Numbered from the stretch's first letter, positions 1 to 8,620 are shown. The stretch is DNA of 64,000 bases from Bin87 sp965220105 (GCA_965220105.1 OZ244811.1:3658001-3722000), one strand, 5' to 3'. Numbers and translations: made by a program. Notes: generated from the sequence alone by a model not told the origin.

Positions 1-16
1 AAAACAGGAGACATCG

Positions 17-250
17 ATGACTGACCCGAACGACGCGAACGACGCCATCACCAACCTGGAGCAGGAACTCCGCGACCTCGGTTGGCGACCGGTGGAGATG
101 GTGGAGCCCAACACCGGCGTTCCGTTCACCAGGTGGTTCCCGCCGGCGAAACCGGACCGGCAGTTGCCGGACCGGGAGTTCATCGCCGACCACATGGACT
201 TCCCGCCGAACTTCGAGAACGGCCCACACCCGCTGGGTGAGGACTACTGA
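17..250 (+). CDS. Hypothetical acidic small protein
   Basis: A 77-residue protein with an AGGAG ribosome binding site 5-6 bases before the ATG. No family is recognised. It is acidic and has a central NTGVPFTRWFPPAKPDR segment. Almost the same words (NSGVPFTRWFLPAKRD) recur in the short frame at 832, so this segment has been copied within the region. The next gene starts directly after its stop codon, which fits one operon of small genes. Function unknown; that it is coding is fairly sure from the start signal and packing. Confidence 0.6.
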   Translation: MTDPNDANDAITNLEQELRDLGWRPVEMVEPNTGVPFTRWFPPAKPDRQLPDREFIADHMDFPPNFENGPHPLGEDY

Positions 251-583
251 ATGACGACGAAAAACCGCTGCACCCCACCATGTGGGCCAGACCGCTGCAC
301 CAGGTGGAAAGGCCAAATCCTCTGCCGCCTGGACACCCGAGGGGAGAGTGTGATGATCAGGAGCGACGCTATCGCAATCGGAACGTCCCACGGCCGGTAC
401 GAACGAGTCTTGCGCAGCCAGAAAAAGGAGCTGCCGTGTGGCCACCGGACTGCCATGGACGAAATCGCCTGGCAACTGGACACGCAGACGCCTGCCGATG
501 AGGGCCCGCCCCAGGTGGTGTGCCACGCCTGTATGAACGCGTGGGTCGAGGCTTCCTTGCGGTCGGGCGGCCAGAGGACATGA
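251..583 (+). CDS. Hypothetical protein with cysteine pairs
   Basis: A 110-residue protein whose ATG directly follows the stop of the upstream gene, implying translational coupling. It has an N-terminal cysteine cluster (CTPPCGPDRC) and a C-terminal pattern LPCGH...VVCHACMNAW resembling a small zinc-binding ribbon. Zinc binding is inferred from cysteine spacing only. It belongs to the run of small cysteine-rich genes at 0.2-3.1 kb, a gene style common in phages and integrated elements. Function unknown. Confidence 0.6.
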   Translation: MTTKNRCTPPCGPDRCTRWKGQILCRLDTRGESVMIRSDAIAIGTSHGRYERVLRSQKKELPCGHRTAMDEIAWQLDTQTPADEGPPQVVCHACMNAWVEASLRSGGQRT

Positions 584-666
584 TGCCGGCCCAACCAGAG
601 ACCGAGGCCACAACGGCGACGCCATTGGTGTCGCCTCGCCCCGAACAAACTTAGGAGGAATGACCA

Positions 667-825
667 ATGACGACCATCGACAACGCCGACCTCATCTACT
701 GCGTGAAGTGCAAGGAGAAGACCGACAACGTCGACGCCGAACGGGTGACGATGAAGAACGGACGCGGCGCCACCAGGGCAACATGCGCCGTCTGCGGCAC
801 CAAGAAGTTTCGGATTGGGGGGTGA
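667..825 (+). CDS. DUF5679-type mini zinc-ribbon protein
   Basis: A 52-residue protein that reads as a complete DUF5679-type ribbon: YCVKCKEKT, then the conserved VTMKNGR, then CAVCGTKKFRIGG. Two CxxC pairs (residues 12-15 and 40-43) should bind one zinc ion. A GGAGGA sequence lies just upstream. It closely matches the chromosomal gene at 62749, so the accessory region carries its own copy. The 3' end and following bases are repeated at 1729. The molecular role of this family is not established. Confidence 0.8.
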   Translation: MTTIDNADLIYCVKCKEKTDNVDAERVTMKNGRGATRATCAVCGTKKFRIGG

Positions 826-858
826 ATTTCAATGGACCGGTCGACTGCGGCCAACCAG
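784..858 (+). repeat. Direct repeat copy 1 (3' end of the DUF5679 gene)
   Basis: About 75 bases covering the end of the DUF5679-type gene (CGTKKFRIGG and stop) and the following ATGGACCGG...GCCAACCAG recur at 1729-1803 with only a few mismatches. The second copy has no upstream half of the gene, so it is a truncated duplication. Confidence 0.8.
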
Positions 859-1038
859 AACTCCGGCGTCCCGTTCACCAGATGGTTTCTGCCGGCGAAA
901 CGAGACCTCGCAATCCTTGACCACGACGTTGCAACAACCGCCACCGGAGGGGAGAAATCCAATGACGGTCCATCACCTCACAAACCGGCCCAAGACTGGA
1001 ACGTGCCTGCATTGCGGCGCGGAGAAGCCCGACGATGA
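832..1038 (+). pseudogene. Short frame with a copied segment of the first gene
   Basis: A 68-codon frame whose first third (NSGVPFTRWFLPAKRD) repeats the middle of the gene at 17-250. The rest has low-complexity composition and overlaps the better supported gene at 962. I read it as a partial copy of the first gene rather than a functional protein, although a short translated product cannot be excluded. Confidence 0.35.
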
Positions 1039-1231
1039 GCTGGCCATCTACATGAACGGGGAGGATATGAGCTGGCACGGCATCTGCGAGGACTGCCACG
1101 AGAGGAGAGAAGTGTTGGTCAAGTTCTGGGAACTCTACAAGCTCTCTGAACTCCGGGCGGGCACGGCTTTCGGCTACTGGTGGAAACCGCGGCGTTTTCA
1201 CCACAACTACTGCGATTCGACGGAGGACTGA
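962..1231 (+). CDS. Hypothetical protein with zinc-ribbon cysteines
   Basis: An 89-residue protein starting at the ATG that follows a GGAGGGGAG ribosome binding site by about 6 bases. It has CLHCGAEKPDDELAIY near residue 15 and CEDCHERRE near residue 45, two cysteine pairs typical of a small zinc ribbon. The tail is rich in aromatic and basic residues. Longer in-frame starts exist upstream but run through the repeated segment. Specific function unknown. Confidence 0.7.
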   Translation: MTVHHLTNRPKTGTCLHCGAEKPDDELAIYMNGEDMSWHGICEDCHERREVLVKFWELYKLSELRAGTAFGYWWKPRRFHHNYCDSTED

Positions 1232-1236
1232 ACGAA

Positions 1237-1320
1237 ATGAAAACCAGAGAGCAGATCGACCTGGCGCTAATCGACGCCGTTTCCCGGGAAACGCCGGCGC
1301 AGCCCCAAGAGGTGACGTGA
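1237..1320 (+). CDS. Possible 27-residue peptide
   Basis: A short frame (MKTREQIDLALIDAVSRE...) starting 5 bases after the previous stop and ending 3 bases before the next ATG. Its position in the operon and its helical, charged composition make it plausible. There is no homology to support it. Confidence 0.3.
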   Translation: MKTREQIDLALIDAVSRETPAQPQEVT

Positions 1321-1323
1321 GCG

Positions 1324-1710
1324 ATGATTCCGATATACACCGGATGGCGCATCAGTGAAGCATTTTGGATCCGTACACGGACACCGGTCTCCGACCGAGT
1401 GGCGCCGTTGGTCGTCGTCGACATCCAGGACGACCCGTTCGACGACACCGCCGAGTTGGTCCACGACCTGCCCCAGCGCGTCGTGCAGTGCCACACCTGT
1501 CCCGCGCAGCTGCCGGAGCTCAACCAGGTGCACTGCGTCGGCTACCCGCTGACCATGTGCTTCCAGTGCTCAATGATCCTGCTGCACCTGGGCGGCGCTG
1601 GGCCGGAGGTTCGGGTTCACGTTGCTCTGGACCTGCTCCGTAGGCTGCGCGACGTCGAGCTCGTCGACGACCTGAACGGCGGACCGGTGCCGGCGACTGT
1701 AGAGCGGTAG
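1324..1710 (+). CDS. Hypothetical zinc-ribbon protein, paralogue of the gene at 2664
   Basis: A 128-residue protein. The C-terminal half contains QCHTCPAQLPELNQV and MCFQCSM, followed by a helix with VALDLLRRLRD and a tail GGPVPATVER. The gene at 2664 has the same order (CKPCGLPLLPEDQV, LHCAM, VSLELLSRLRD, tail ending GRVER), so the two are paralogues within 1.5 kb. Both share DDPF(D/E)D before the cysteines. The pattern suggests a zinc-binding adaptor common in phage-like small-gene clusters. No defined function. Confidence 0.65.
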   Translation: MIPIYTGWRISEAFWIRTRTPVSDRVAPLVVVDIQDDPFDDTAELVHDLPQRVVQCHTCPAQLPELNQVHCVGYPLTMCFQCSMILLHLGGAGPEVRVHVALDLLRRLRDVELVDDLNGGPVPATVER

Positions 1711-1728
1711 GTAGGCCCGGATGCGATG

Positions 1729-1803
1729 CGCGCCGTCTGCGGGACCAAGGAGTTTCGGATTGGGGGGTGAATTTCAATGGACCGGGCGACGGCGGCCAAC
1801 CAG
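1729..1803 (+). repeat. Direct repeat copy 2 (truncated duplication)
   Basis: Near-identical to 784-858. It contains only the last codons of the DUF5679-type frame, its stop codon, and the following ATGGACCGG stretch. The upstream part of that gene is absent, so this is a scar of local duplication or recombination. Confidence 0.75.
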
Positions 1804-1996
1804 CAGACAACGGCCGCTCCACACCCGGTCGTTGCCGGCGGCCTCCACGCGCCGTGGGGTCGCCGGGTCAACCTCCGCAGAGTATGAATCCGAACGCAAA
1901 GCGAAAACAAACCGCCGCCGGACGAATCACACCAAGCCCGACGGCGAAAAGACGAAGTGGGACTGGCGTTACGAAACGCCGATCCGGAGCAAGACG

Positions 1997-2209
1997 ATGA
2001 ACCCTGAATCCAACGTCACCGAACCCTGGCGCCAGCCGCGCCGTAGCAACAATCGGACGGCAGCCGTGCAGTGCCCCACCTGCGGCGCCGAGCCCGGGTG
2101 GCGCTGCATGGTGTCGACCGGAGGAGCAATGCGCCGCAACTTCCACAAGGCCCGGGTCCGCAGCGCCGCGGCCGCCAGGGCCAACCCCGATACCCGAACG
2201 CGAGGCTAA
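1997..2209 (+). CDS. Phage-type zinc-finger protein
   Basis: A 70-residue basic protein. Its core is VQCPTCGAEPGWRCMVSTGG, then a histidine and arginine in NFHKARVRSAAA. This CxxC...C...H layout is the small DNA-binding zinc finger often found in actinobacteriophages and integrated elements. I chose the internal ATG because the upstream part of the longer frame runs through the truncated repeat and has non-protein-like composition. It supports a phage-like origin for the left cluster. Confidence 0.65.
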   Translation: MNPESNVTEPWRQPRRSNNRTAAVQCPTCGAEPGWRCMVSTGGAMRRNFHKARVRSAAAARANPDTRTRG

Positions 2210-2215
2210 CTGACC

Positions 2216-2578
2216 ATGGACCTATACCAACTACTGATGATGACCAATGCGAGGCTTGCCCTGGAGATCATGGACCAAGACGTGCGCGCGTTGTTCAGGC
2301 AACTGCCACAACTCGAAGACCAGGTCCGAACCTGGCTCGCTCGCCAACAAGGGTCAGGGACTCTCGAGGCGGTGTTGACCAGCCTGGACATCGCCCCGGG
2401 CATCGTCGAGTTCCTCTGCGACGGCTGCGACCGACACGAACACCAATCGCACTGGCAACCCGTGGGAGTGGGGACGTACGGCCGTGAACTAGCCAGGGCC
2501 GCGATCGGACTCTGCAAGGCCCACGGGGACTTTCCGGACGTAGAACAATACGCCCGGGTGCGGGAAGTCCAGCGATAA
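2216..2578 (+). CDS. Hypothetical protein
   Basis: A 120-residue protein starting 6 bases after the previous stop. The N-terminal 60 residues are helical and acidic (LALEIMDQDVRALFRQLPQLEDQV). The C-terminal half has a CDGCDRHEHQSHW segment in which two cysteines and three histidines could bind a metal. No family is recognised. Codon usage and compact spacing support a real gene. Confidence 0.55.
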   Translation: MDLYQLLMMTNARLALEIMDQDVRALFRQLPQLEDQVRTWLARQQGSGTLEAVLTSLDIAPGIVEFLCDGCDRHEHQSHWQPVGVGTYGRELARAAIGLCKAHGDFPDVEQYARVREVQR

Positions 2579-2663
2579 TCCTGACCTGGCACAAGCCGGA
2601 CGAACCGGGCGTGGTTTACGTCAAGGCCACGGTGGACGGCATATTCGAACGCGTCATGCCCGA

Positions 2664-2936
2664 GTGGGTCCCCGTCTGCTGGACGACCCCTTCGAGGATT
2701 GGCGCCGGTGCAAGCCCTGCGGGCTGCCGCTGCTGCCCGAGGACCAGGTGCGGGTGTTGGGCTACCAGGCCACGCTGCGCTTACACTGCGCGATGACGGC
2801 GCTCAACCGGGAAGCCCTGGGACCGAACGTCCGCACCGACGTATCCCTGGAGCTGCTCAGCAGGCTGCGGGACGGCCAGGTGTACGACGCGGCAGGGCGG
2901 TTCGTGCTGGCCGACGGGCGCGTGGAGAGGCAATGA
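2664..2936 (+). CDS. Hypothetical protein, paralogue of the gene at 1324
   Basis: A 90-residue frame from a GTG, with CKPCGLPLLPEDQV and a C-terminal helix matching the 1324 gene. The start is uncertain. A protein-like stretch (LTWHKPDEPGVVYVKATVDG) lies just upstream in another frame, so the gene may have had a longer N-terminus and suffered a frameshift near 2670. Its stop overlaps the next start codon (ATGA), showing coupling to the gene at 2933. Confidence 0.55.
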   Translation: MGPRLLDDPFEDWRRCKPCGLPLLPEDQVRVLGYQATLRLHCAMTALNREALGPNVRTDVSLELLSRLRDGQVYDAAGRFVLADGRVERQ

Positions 2937-3085
2937 CCGAAGTCAACAATGAATGCCGGCGCGGATGCGGCGATGACTGTGGAGAGTGTCGTACCATCGT
3001 GTTCGGCGGCGACGGGACCGTAGAGGTCCTCTGCGACTGCAATTTGTATGTGGAATGCGTCTGCGAGATTGAAACGGAGGGATGA
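2933..3085 (+). CDS. Cysteine-rich 50-residue protein
   Basis: A 50-residue acidic protein with nine cysteines, arranged as ECRRGCGDDCGEC in the N-terminal half and CDCNLYVECVC in the C-terminal half. The ATG overlaps the preceding stop. The spacing suggests metal binding or disulfides, but no family is recognised. Confidence 0.55.
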   Translation: MTEVNNECRRGCGDDCGECRTIVFGGDGTVEVLCDCNLYVECVCEIETEG

Positions 3086-3559
3086 ATGGCAATGCTGGAA
3101 CAGAATGATCTGCGTGGCGCGTGGCGCTACCGGGTGTGGGACCGGCAACTGCGGGAGGCGTTCGACGGTCCACCGCTGCCGGCCGTCGAGGAGGACCGCG
3201 CCGTCCAGCTGTGGCTACAGCGCCAGGGGTGGCGCCTGCAATTCGACCCCACGGACATCGTGGTCAACGACTTCATGGTGGTCCATCCCGATGTTGACGG
3301 CGACATGGTTACCAGGGTGTTCGTCGAGAGCGCCGAGCGATGGGAACGGATTGCCGACGTGGGCTTTCGCGCCGGAGCGCCGGACGAGTTCGATGCGCTG
3401 CACTTCATGCGCAAGCGCCGCGGTGGCGATAGCTTTCACGTCGCCGTCGTGGTGGTCAACCGGGACACCGGAGCGGCGTACGTGGAGATATTCACCCCGC
3501 AGCAGTTGAACGACGCAACTCGGGCCGAGCCGACAACGGCCGGGCGCAGGCGCAGGTGA
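3086..3559 (+). CDS. Hypothetical protein
   Basis: A 157-residue protein whose ATG immediately follows the stop of the cysteine-rich gene. It has alternating hydrophobic patterns typical of a mixed alpha/beta fold (VQLWLQRQGWRLQFDPTDIVVNDFMVV, then FHVAVVVVNRDTGAAYVEIF) and a basic tail. No motif is recognised. It is the last clearly intact gene of the left cluster. Confidence 0.6.
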   Translation: MAMLEQNDLRGAWRYRVWDRQLREAFDGPPLPAVEEDRAVQLWLQRQGWRLQFDPTDIVVNDFMVVHPDVDGDMVTRVFVESAERWERIADVGFRAGAPDEFDALHFMRKRRGGDSFHVAVVVVNRDTGAAYVEIFTPQQLNDATRAEPTTAGRRRR

Positions 3560-3746
3560 GCGGATGCCCTACGCGGCGCAAACCCGGGTTCCCATCTCCA
3601 GGACCAAGACGGACATCGAGGAGCTGTTGGCCAAGCACGGAGCGACGGGCTTCGCCTACGCTACTGAGGGCGACCGTGCACTGGTGGCGTTCAGCATGTC
3701 CGGACGGCGGGTGCAGATCGCGCCACTCCAGGTTGAGGGCTTCGGC

Positions 3747-3869
3747 CTAGCGAAGCGCTGTGCGCCAGAGCAGCAGAGCGAAGAACCACGGTTGTCCGGC
3801 CGGCATGGTGTCCAGGATCATCTTCACCTGGTCGGGGGTCCAGTAGTGGAGGAGTCCTCGCGTGGCCAT
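3747..3869 (-). pseudogene. Tyrosine recombinase, N-terminal remnant
   Basis: Reading leftward from the ATG at 3869, 40 codons give HYWTPDQVKMILDTMPAG and PWFFALLLWRTALR, then a TAG stop, then AEALNLEWRDL in the same frame. This is the start of a XerC/D-type catalytic domain (usual form LLWRTGLRISEALALEWRD) with a nonsense codon in place of the residue before the conserved A/S-E-A-L. Homology ends near 3714, where the phage-type gene begins. The gene is dead. Its promoter region carries palindrome copy 1. Confidence 0.7.
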
Positions 3870-3884
3870 GAGGTCAGTCTAGAA

Positions 3885-3911
3885 TGGCAGACTTCCGTTC
3901 AAAGTCTGCCA
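3885..3911. promoter_or_regulatory. Palindromic operator, copy 1
   Basis: Perfect 10-bp arms TGGCAGACTT and AAGTCTGCCA (11 bp counting the next A/T pair) separated by 7 bases. On the minus strand a -35-like TTTGAA lies inside the palindrome and a -10-like TAGACT 16 bases later, 15 bases before the dead recombinase start. The same arms with the same 7-base gap recur at 8745 and, with one mismatch, at 8841. Confidence 0.7.
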
Positions 3912-3929
3912 TGCTGGTTCTGCCGGTAA

Positions 3930-4286
3930 ACTGAATGATCAACCCAGTTCGCCGCCAGTACGGTTCCGCAAACCGAGCACACCCACCATCGCCCTTATTA
4001 CGTCGGACAACGTAACCGACTTCAACGGACTGCGTTGTGCGTCAATGCGGTCCCATTTGGCACCAAACTTAGCAATTGTTGCGTGAATCAAACCGGGTAT
4101 CAGTATGATGGTTCGGCCCGCGGTCTCGGGTCAGTCAGTGACTTCCATTGCCAGTTTCCCCCATGATTCGTATGATATCCATCGTTTCCCTATTGTCGGT
4201 GTCTGAAAGGTTGCCCGGATGCCCCAAGCATACCCTCTATACAGCACCAGACCGCGTCTCTTAGACTCTAACCTCGGAGGACCATT
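3930..4286. other. Gene-free leader before the NACHT gene
   Basis: About 360 bases without a convincing reading frame and with lower GC than the left cluster. It probably contains the promoter and leader of the NACHT gene, but I see no clear -35/-10 pair. The only strong signal is the ribosome binding site CGGAGG at 4275-4280. Confidence 0.4.
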
Positions 4287-7200
4287 TTGACGGATTATGC
4301 GTTGGCCAGGCTGTCACACTACTCATTTGAGCATCTCGTGCAAGCCTTATCGGTTAAAATCATCGGCCCGGGGATCGTAGTGTTCGGAGATGGCCCGGAT
4401 GGTGGCCGTGAAGCGACCTTCGAACGCAAAGTTGCGTTCCCTTCGGCTTTGGATCCATGGGATGGATACGGGGTAGTCCAAGCCAAATTCTTGCAGCGAC
4501 CAAACGGTGCACCAAAAGATGGCGATTGGGCTGTTGATCAACTAAAAAACGAATTGAGCAAATACCTAGACCCCGGCAAGAATCTCCGCCAGCCCGATTA
4601 CTTCGTCTTCGCCACAAACGCGGTGCTAACACCTGTCAATGGACTAGGATCCAAAGACCGTGCATTGGCTCTACTTGACGAATTTAAGGCTAATACGTCG
4701 CTCAGAGACTATGCCATTTGGGACTACGACCAAATCTGCAGATTTCTCGATGCTGATGGAGACGTCCGTACTGCTCATGAGCCTTTCATTACTCCTGGGG
4801 ATGTTCTGGCGGCGATAATGGGACAATTCCATCCCGATCTTGGTGCGATGGAAGAAACGTTGGTCAGTTTCTTGCAGAAAGAGTTGCTGAGCGACGAATT
4901 CGTTAATCTCGAACAAGCAGGTCACGAATTAGACGAGGGCATACCGCTCGCAAGGGTATTTGTCGACCTGCCCACGGTAGACGAACCCACCGTGGGTCAA
5001 CTGTTGCCTGGCGTTGAGTTCGATGCCTTTGTCTACGACGAACACGAGGTCCCGATAGATAACGGGTTCATCAAACAGATACTACTCGCTGCTTCCGAGC
5101 GTCTCAACCTAGCTGCTTCCGGTGGTACGGAGGTGGTAAGAACCTTGGATTCCGCGGTTACTCAAGATGTGCGCGGACGTTTTGTGCTGATCGGCGGCCC
5201 TGGTCAAGGCAAAACTACTTTGGGGCAATTCATCTGTCAGATTTTTCGAGCGTCCATCATTTCCCAGAGACCTAGGCAAACCTTGTCACGCGAAGTAAGC
5301 AGAGCCTTGTCGATCATCCGGGACCAATGCGAAAGTGAGGACATCAACGACGGAGTCGTTCCGCGATTTCCATTTAGACTCAGTCTCAACGATTTCGCGT
5401 CCGCGCTGTCGAACAGTCCCGAAACCGGAGTGAGTTCAGTATTATCTTATTTGGCACGGCAAATCACCAGAAGGACAGACAAGAACATCACCGGCGACGA
5501 TTTGCGGCGATTTTTGTCTCATTATCCCAGCATTATCATCTTCGACGGGTTGGATGAGGTTCCAGCCTCTAGCAATCGCAACCAGATTCTTGAGGCGATT
5601 AGAGATTTTTGGGTCGACGTAGGTACCTCTAATGCGGACATTCTTTCCATAGCTACCAGCCGGCCGCAAGGCTATAACGAAGACTTTTCACCGCGTCATT
5701 ATATGCATTGCCACCTTGCCGAATTGTCGCGTCAGTTAGGCCTGCACTTCGCCCGACGGTTGGTCGACGTCAGGTACGGCACCGATACCGATCGCAAGGA
5801 AAAAGTGCTTGAACGCCTCGAGAGGGCGTTCGAAAACGAATCGACGTCACGCCTAATGCGCAGCCCTTTACAGTTAACCATAATGACCGCGTTGGTGGAC
5901 CGTATGGGTCAACCGCCACAAGCCCGCTGGAGCCTTTTCAAGTCGTACTACGACGTGATCTACCAACGTGAGGAAGAGAGAGATATCCCAGCATCCGACA
6001 TATTGCGCCGATATTCACCTGATATCAACGCAATCCATCACCAAGTAGGGCTGCTGCTACAGATCTACTCTGAACAAACAGGCACTACTGATGCTAAATT
6101 GTCCCGCCAAAAATTCATCTCGTTGGTCAAGGCACGCTTGAGGGAGGAAGGACACGAGGGAGATCGCTTACTTGAACTCGCGCAACAAATAGTCGAAGCA
6201 GCGGCAGAACGACTGGTTTTTTTGGTTGAGTTGGAAGAAGGACAGGTCGGGTTCGAAATCCGGTCCCTGCAAGAGTTCATGGCGGCTCAAAGCCTAATGG
6301 AAGGAACAGACCAGGTTGTGAAGAGACGACTGGAGGAAATCGCGCCTATCCAGTTTTGGCGGAATGTATTCCTGTTTGCAGCTGGCAAATGTTTCAATGA
6401 GCGCCAGGACCTCCGCGACACGGTCAATTCGATCTGTGCAGGATTGAACGAATTGGATTTCGACGAAGTCTCGTCCGCATCCCTCGCAGGCTCCGACTTG
6501 GCAGTCGCATTGCTGGACGAGGGCTTGACACTCAGTCAACCCAAGTACGCCCAAATGATTGCTAGGGTCGCCGCCCGGTGCTTGGACTTGGCCAATCCCA
6601 GCTTGCACGTACGTTTCGCGAACGTTTACGAGCAGCAGTTGGAACGTGTATACCAAGACGAAATCAGCCTCCGAATAAATTCCGGCGGGGGCATTGGTTT
6701 CGTAGGAGCTTGGAACTCTTTGTTGCGCCTTGTCTTGGACGACATACCTTGGGCTGTCCAATTGGCTAACGACAACTGGCCCAAAGACTCCGAAGCTCAA
6801 CTCGAGATCCTAAGCGAGAACCTAGACGCATTGAATAACCCGTGGAGTGTCAAGAGAGTCGCGGATCTGTTGCGCATAGCGCCTGTGGAGTCCATTCGGA
6901 GAATGTTGGCGTTTGGTCCCCCGTACCGACGGCACGATGCCAGGTGGCTCGAACCTGTGGACGAAGCCGCATTTGAGATCTTGCAACCGTATTTCCGTCA
7001 CGGCAACATTGGAGTTAGGTTATTGAACTCAGCGGTAACGTACGGTGACTTAGTGCGGACAAACGGGAGAGATGCTGAGCATATCAAACGTCTGCAAAAT
7101 ACCGAAAACTGGCATCCTAGCTGGTTGGTCTACCGATACGCGGGTAGATTCCTCGAAAGCCCCTCCAAAGTAGCATTGGCATCTGCTCTCCAATCACTGG

Positions 7201-8333
7201 CAGAATCTTTCGACCCCAATTGGGGAGAAGGAACACAAAACCGTTCCTTGATGTTGCCTTGGCCCATATTGGCATGCTTGACCGTTTGTAAGAGTAGTTC
7301 CGAGTTGTCAGAAATGGCGGAAAAAGCGCGGAGCGGGGAACTCGGCGATGTTGGTGACTGGTTAGCTGCCGAAATGCGATGGAGCGAGAACGGAATTACC
7401 AAAGAAGATCTAGTGTCTATGACCGTGGATCGGTCACCTTTTGATGCGGCTATCAGAGACGTAGGTTTTCCGACCGCGTTGGGGTGTTTCCCGGTGGTGG
7501 TGATTGAGCCGAGCAAATCATATGAACCTTTGGAAGAGTTGTTGGACATTTTCCGCGCTGTTCCCGACGGGGACACCAATACCTTCGTTGCGAGTGCGAT
7601 CAACTGGAGTTTGATAGTTGCCTCTTCGCCCTTTGACCAAGAGCGCAGGTTCGATCCGGCGACTATCGATCTGGGCACTTTGCTATCAATTTACGAGAAG
7701 CTCCCGACGGGTTCACCAGTCCCGGGCAATGTGCTGCTGAGGACTCTGGATGCTCTCGGGCACGATTTGCTGGATTTTGTTGAAAAGACGCAGAAACTGA
7801 ACTTTCATTTCACGTTCGGCGGGATGCGAGAAACGGGTACCCGTGAAGTCGCAGATCTTCTGCACGAGTCGTACATCAAGCACTCCAGAAATCCGGTTTT
7901 GTTACCCATACTGGCGGAGGCCATTCAGCAAAGAGTTTTCGTGGGGAATCCCATCGACGTGCAGAAACCGGGAGAGTACGCCACCGCCGAAATCAAGTCA
8001 GCCGCGCTGCTAATTAATTTAGCGCAAGAATCTTGGGAAACCGATTGCGTCGACGAATGGATCTCGATCACAGAGGAAGTCGCGGCGGCAAACAGCGACG
8101 TTTACGACCGGATCATCACCACTTTCCAAGGGAAAGAGGCTGTCGGTTTGCACTTCGGCAAATATCTAAACGCATTGGGCAGGTTGATCTCGCCTGAGCG
8201 TTTCCAAACTCACGCGGGGTACATAGACCTTCTTGAGAACGTGTTAGCTAAAAGGACCAGCAATTTCGACGATTTGGCTTCTGCGGAGGAGTTTAATTTC
8301 CCGAGCGGTATCGTTCAGCCTATGGGTAGATAA
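4287..8333 (+). CDS. NACHT/STAND NTPase with nuclease-like N-terminal domain (predicted anti-phage sensor)
   Basis: A 1348-residue protein. The TTG start is chosen for the GGAGG 6 bases upstream. Residues about 10-70 resemble the restriction-endonuclease-like domain found in front of bacterial NACHT proteins (FEHLVQAL, DGPDGGREATF, then GVVQAKF, giving a D...E...QxK pattern). Walker A is GGPGQGKTT (residues 303-311), Walker B is IIIFDGLDE (about 416-424), and ATSRPQG follows as in NACHT cores. FEIRSLQEFMAAQ near 660 is the usual end of the NACHT region. The remaining 650 residues are helical and would be the target-sensing part. By family knowledge, such proteins oligomerise on a phage trigger and degrade DNA; that activity is inferred. 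Its base composition is more AT-rich than its neighbours, suggesting separate acquisition. Confidence 0.8.
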   Translation: MTDYALARLSHYSFEHLVQALSVKIIGPGIVVFGDGPDGGREATFERKVAFPSALDPWDGYGVVQAKFLQRPNGAPKDGDWAVDQLKNELSKYLDPGKNLRQPDYFVFATNAVLTPVNGLGSKDRALALLDEFKANTSLRDYAIWDYDQICRFLDADGDVRTAHEPFITPGDVLAAIMGQFHPDLGAMEETLVSFLQKELLSDEFVNLEQAGHELDEGIPLARVFVDLPTVDEPTVGQLLPGVEFDAFVYDEHEVPIDNGFIKQILLAASERLNLAASGGTEVVRTLDSAVTQDVRGRFVLIGGPGQGKTTLGQFICQIFRASIISQRPRQTLSREVSRALSIIRDQCESEDINDGVVPRFPFRLSLNDFASALSNSPETGVSSVLSYLARQITRRTDKNITGDDLRRFLSHYPSIIIFDGLDEVPASSNRNQILEAIRDFWVDVGTSNADILSIATSRPQGYNEDFSPRHYMHCHLAELSRQLGLHFARRLVDVRYGTDTDRKEKVLERLERAFENESTSRLMRSPLQLTIMTALVDRMGQPPQARWSLFKSYYDVIYQREEERDIPASDILRRYSPDINAIHHQVGLLLQIYSEQTGTTDAKLSRQKFISLVKARLREEGHEGDRLLELAQQIVEAAAERLVFLVELEEGQVGFEIRSLQEFMAAQSLMEGTDQVVKRRLEEIAPIQFWRNVFLFAAGKCFNERQDLRDTVNSICAGLNELDFDEVSSASLAGSDLAVALLDEGLTLSQPKYAQMIARVAARCLDLANPSLHVRFANVYEQQLERVYQDEISLRINSGGGIGFVGAWNSLLRLVLDDIPWAVQLANDNWPKDSEAQLEILSENLDALNNPWSVKRVADLLRIAPVESIRRMLAFGPPYRRHDARWLEPVDEAAFEILQPYFRHGNIGVRLLNSAVTYGDLVRTNGRDAEHIKRLQNTENWHPSWLVYRYAGRFLESPSKVALASALQSLAESFDPNWGEGTQNRSLMLPWPILACLTVCKSSSELSEMAEKARSGELGDVGDWLAAEMRWSENGITKEDLVSMTVDRSPFDAAIRDVGFPTALGCFPVVVIEPSKSYEPLEELLDIFRAVPDGDTNTFVASAINWSLIVASSPFDQERRFDPATIDLGTLLSIYEKLPTGSPVPGNVLLRTLDALGHDLLDFVEKTQKLNFHFTFGGMRETGTREVADLLHESYIKHSRNPVLLPILAEAIQQRVFVGNPIDVQKPGEYATAEIKSAALLINLAQESWETDCVDEWISITEEVAAANSDVYDRIITTFQGKEAVGLHFGKYLNALGRLISPERFQTHAGYIDLLENVLAKRTSNFDDLASAEEFNFPSGIVQPMGR

Positions 8334-8620
8334 TCGTCGCCAAGTGGGCTCTACGCGGAGTACGTATCGCACGGCTGCACGATTTGCAAGTTGGTGCCGA
8401 GAGATTGTCACGTGGCCCAGACGGGCAAACGCGCTCGGAGTGTCCAGATGCCCTATTTGTGCCTAGAATCGGCACATCCTGCGCCGTGCGTGCTCCTCGT
8501 CAACCTGGAGTACCAGCCATCGTCCCATCATCCCGCAATCGGGCAGGACGATATCCGCCAAGATCCTGTTCTTTGGAGTGGTGATGCCCAACTCGACGGC
8601 CTCCACCTTGACGTGAATGG
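8334..8620. other. Gene-free stretch after the NACHT gene
   Basis: No convincing gene. The minus strand at about 8463-8640 has a protein-like patch (VKVEAVELGITTPKNRILADIVLPD and onward) that may be the remnant of a coding sequence. At 8390-8412 the minus strand reads AATCTC-TCGGCACCAA, faintly like the tRNA-Leu-derived att repeats at 38.3 and 41.1 kb. Neither is firm. Confidence 0.3.

Larger units (their letters stand above)
3564..3929 (+). pseudogene. Phage-type small protein with a replaced C-terminus
   Basis: The first about 50 residues (PYAAQTRVPISRTKTDIEELLAKHG...GFAYATEGDRALVAFSMSGRRVQI) match a small protein repeatedly found in phages, with the usual hallmark order of T-x-V-P, KTDIEELL, GA-GF-Y and the GRRV strand. 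After about base 3714 the frame runs into sequence that is the antisense of a tyrosine recombinase gene, so the rest (residues about 52-121) is not native. This is a recombination junction. A truncated product could still be made. Confidence 0.6.
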
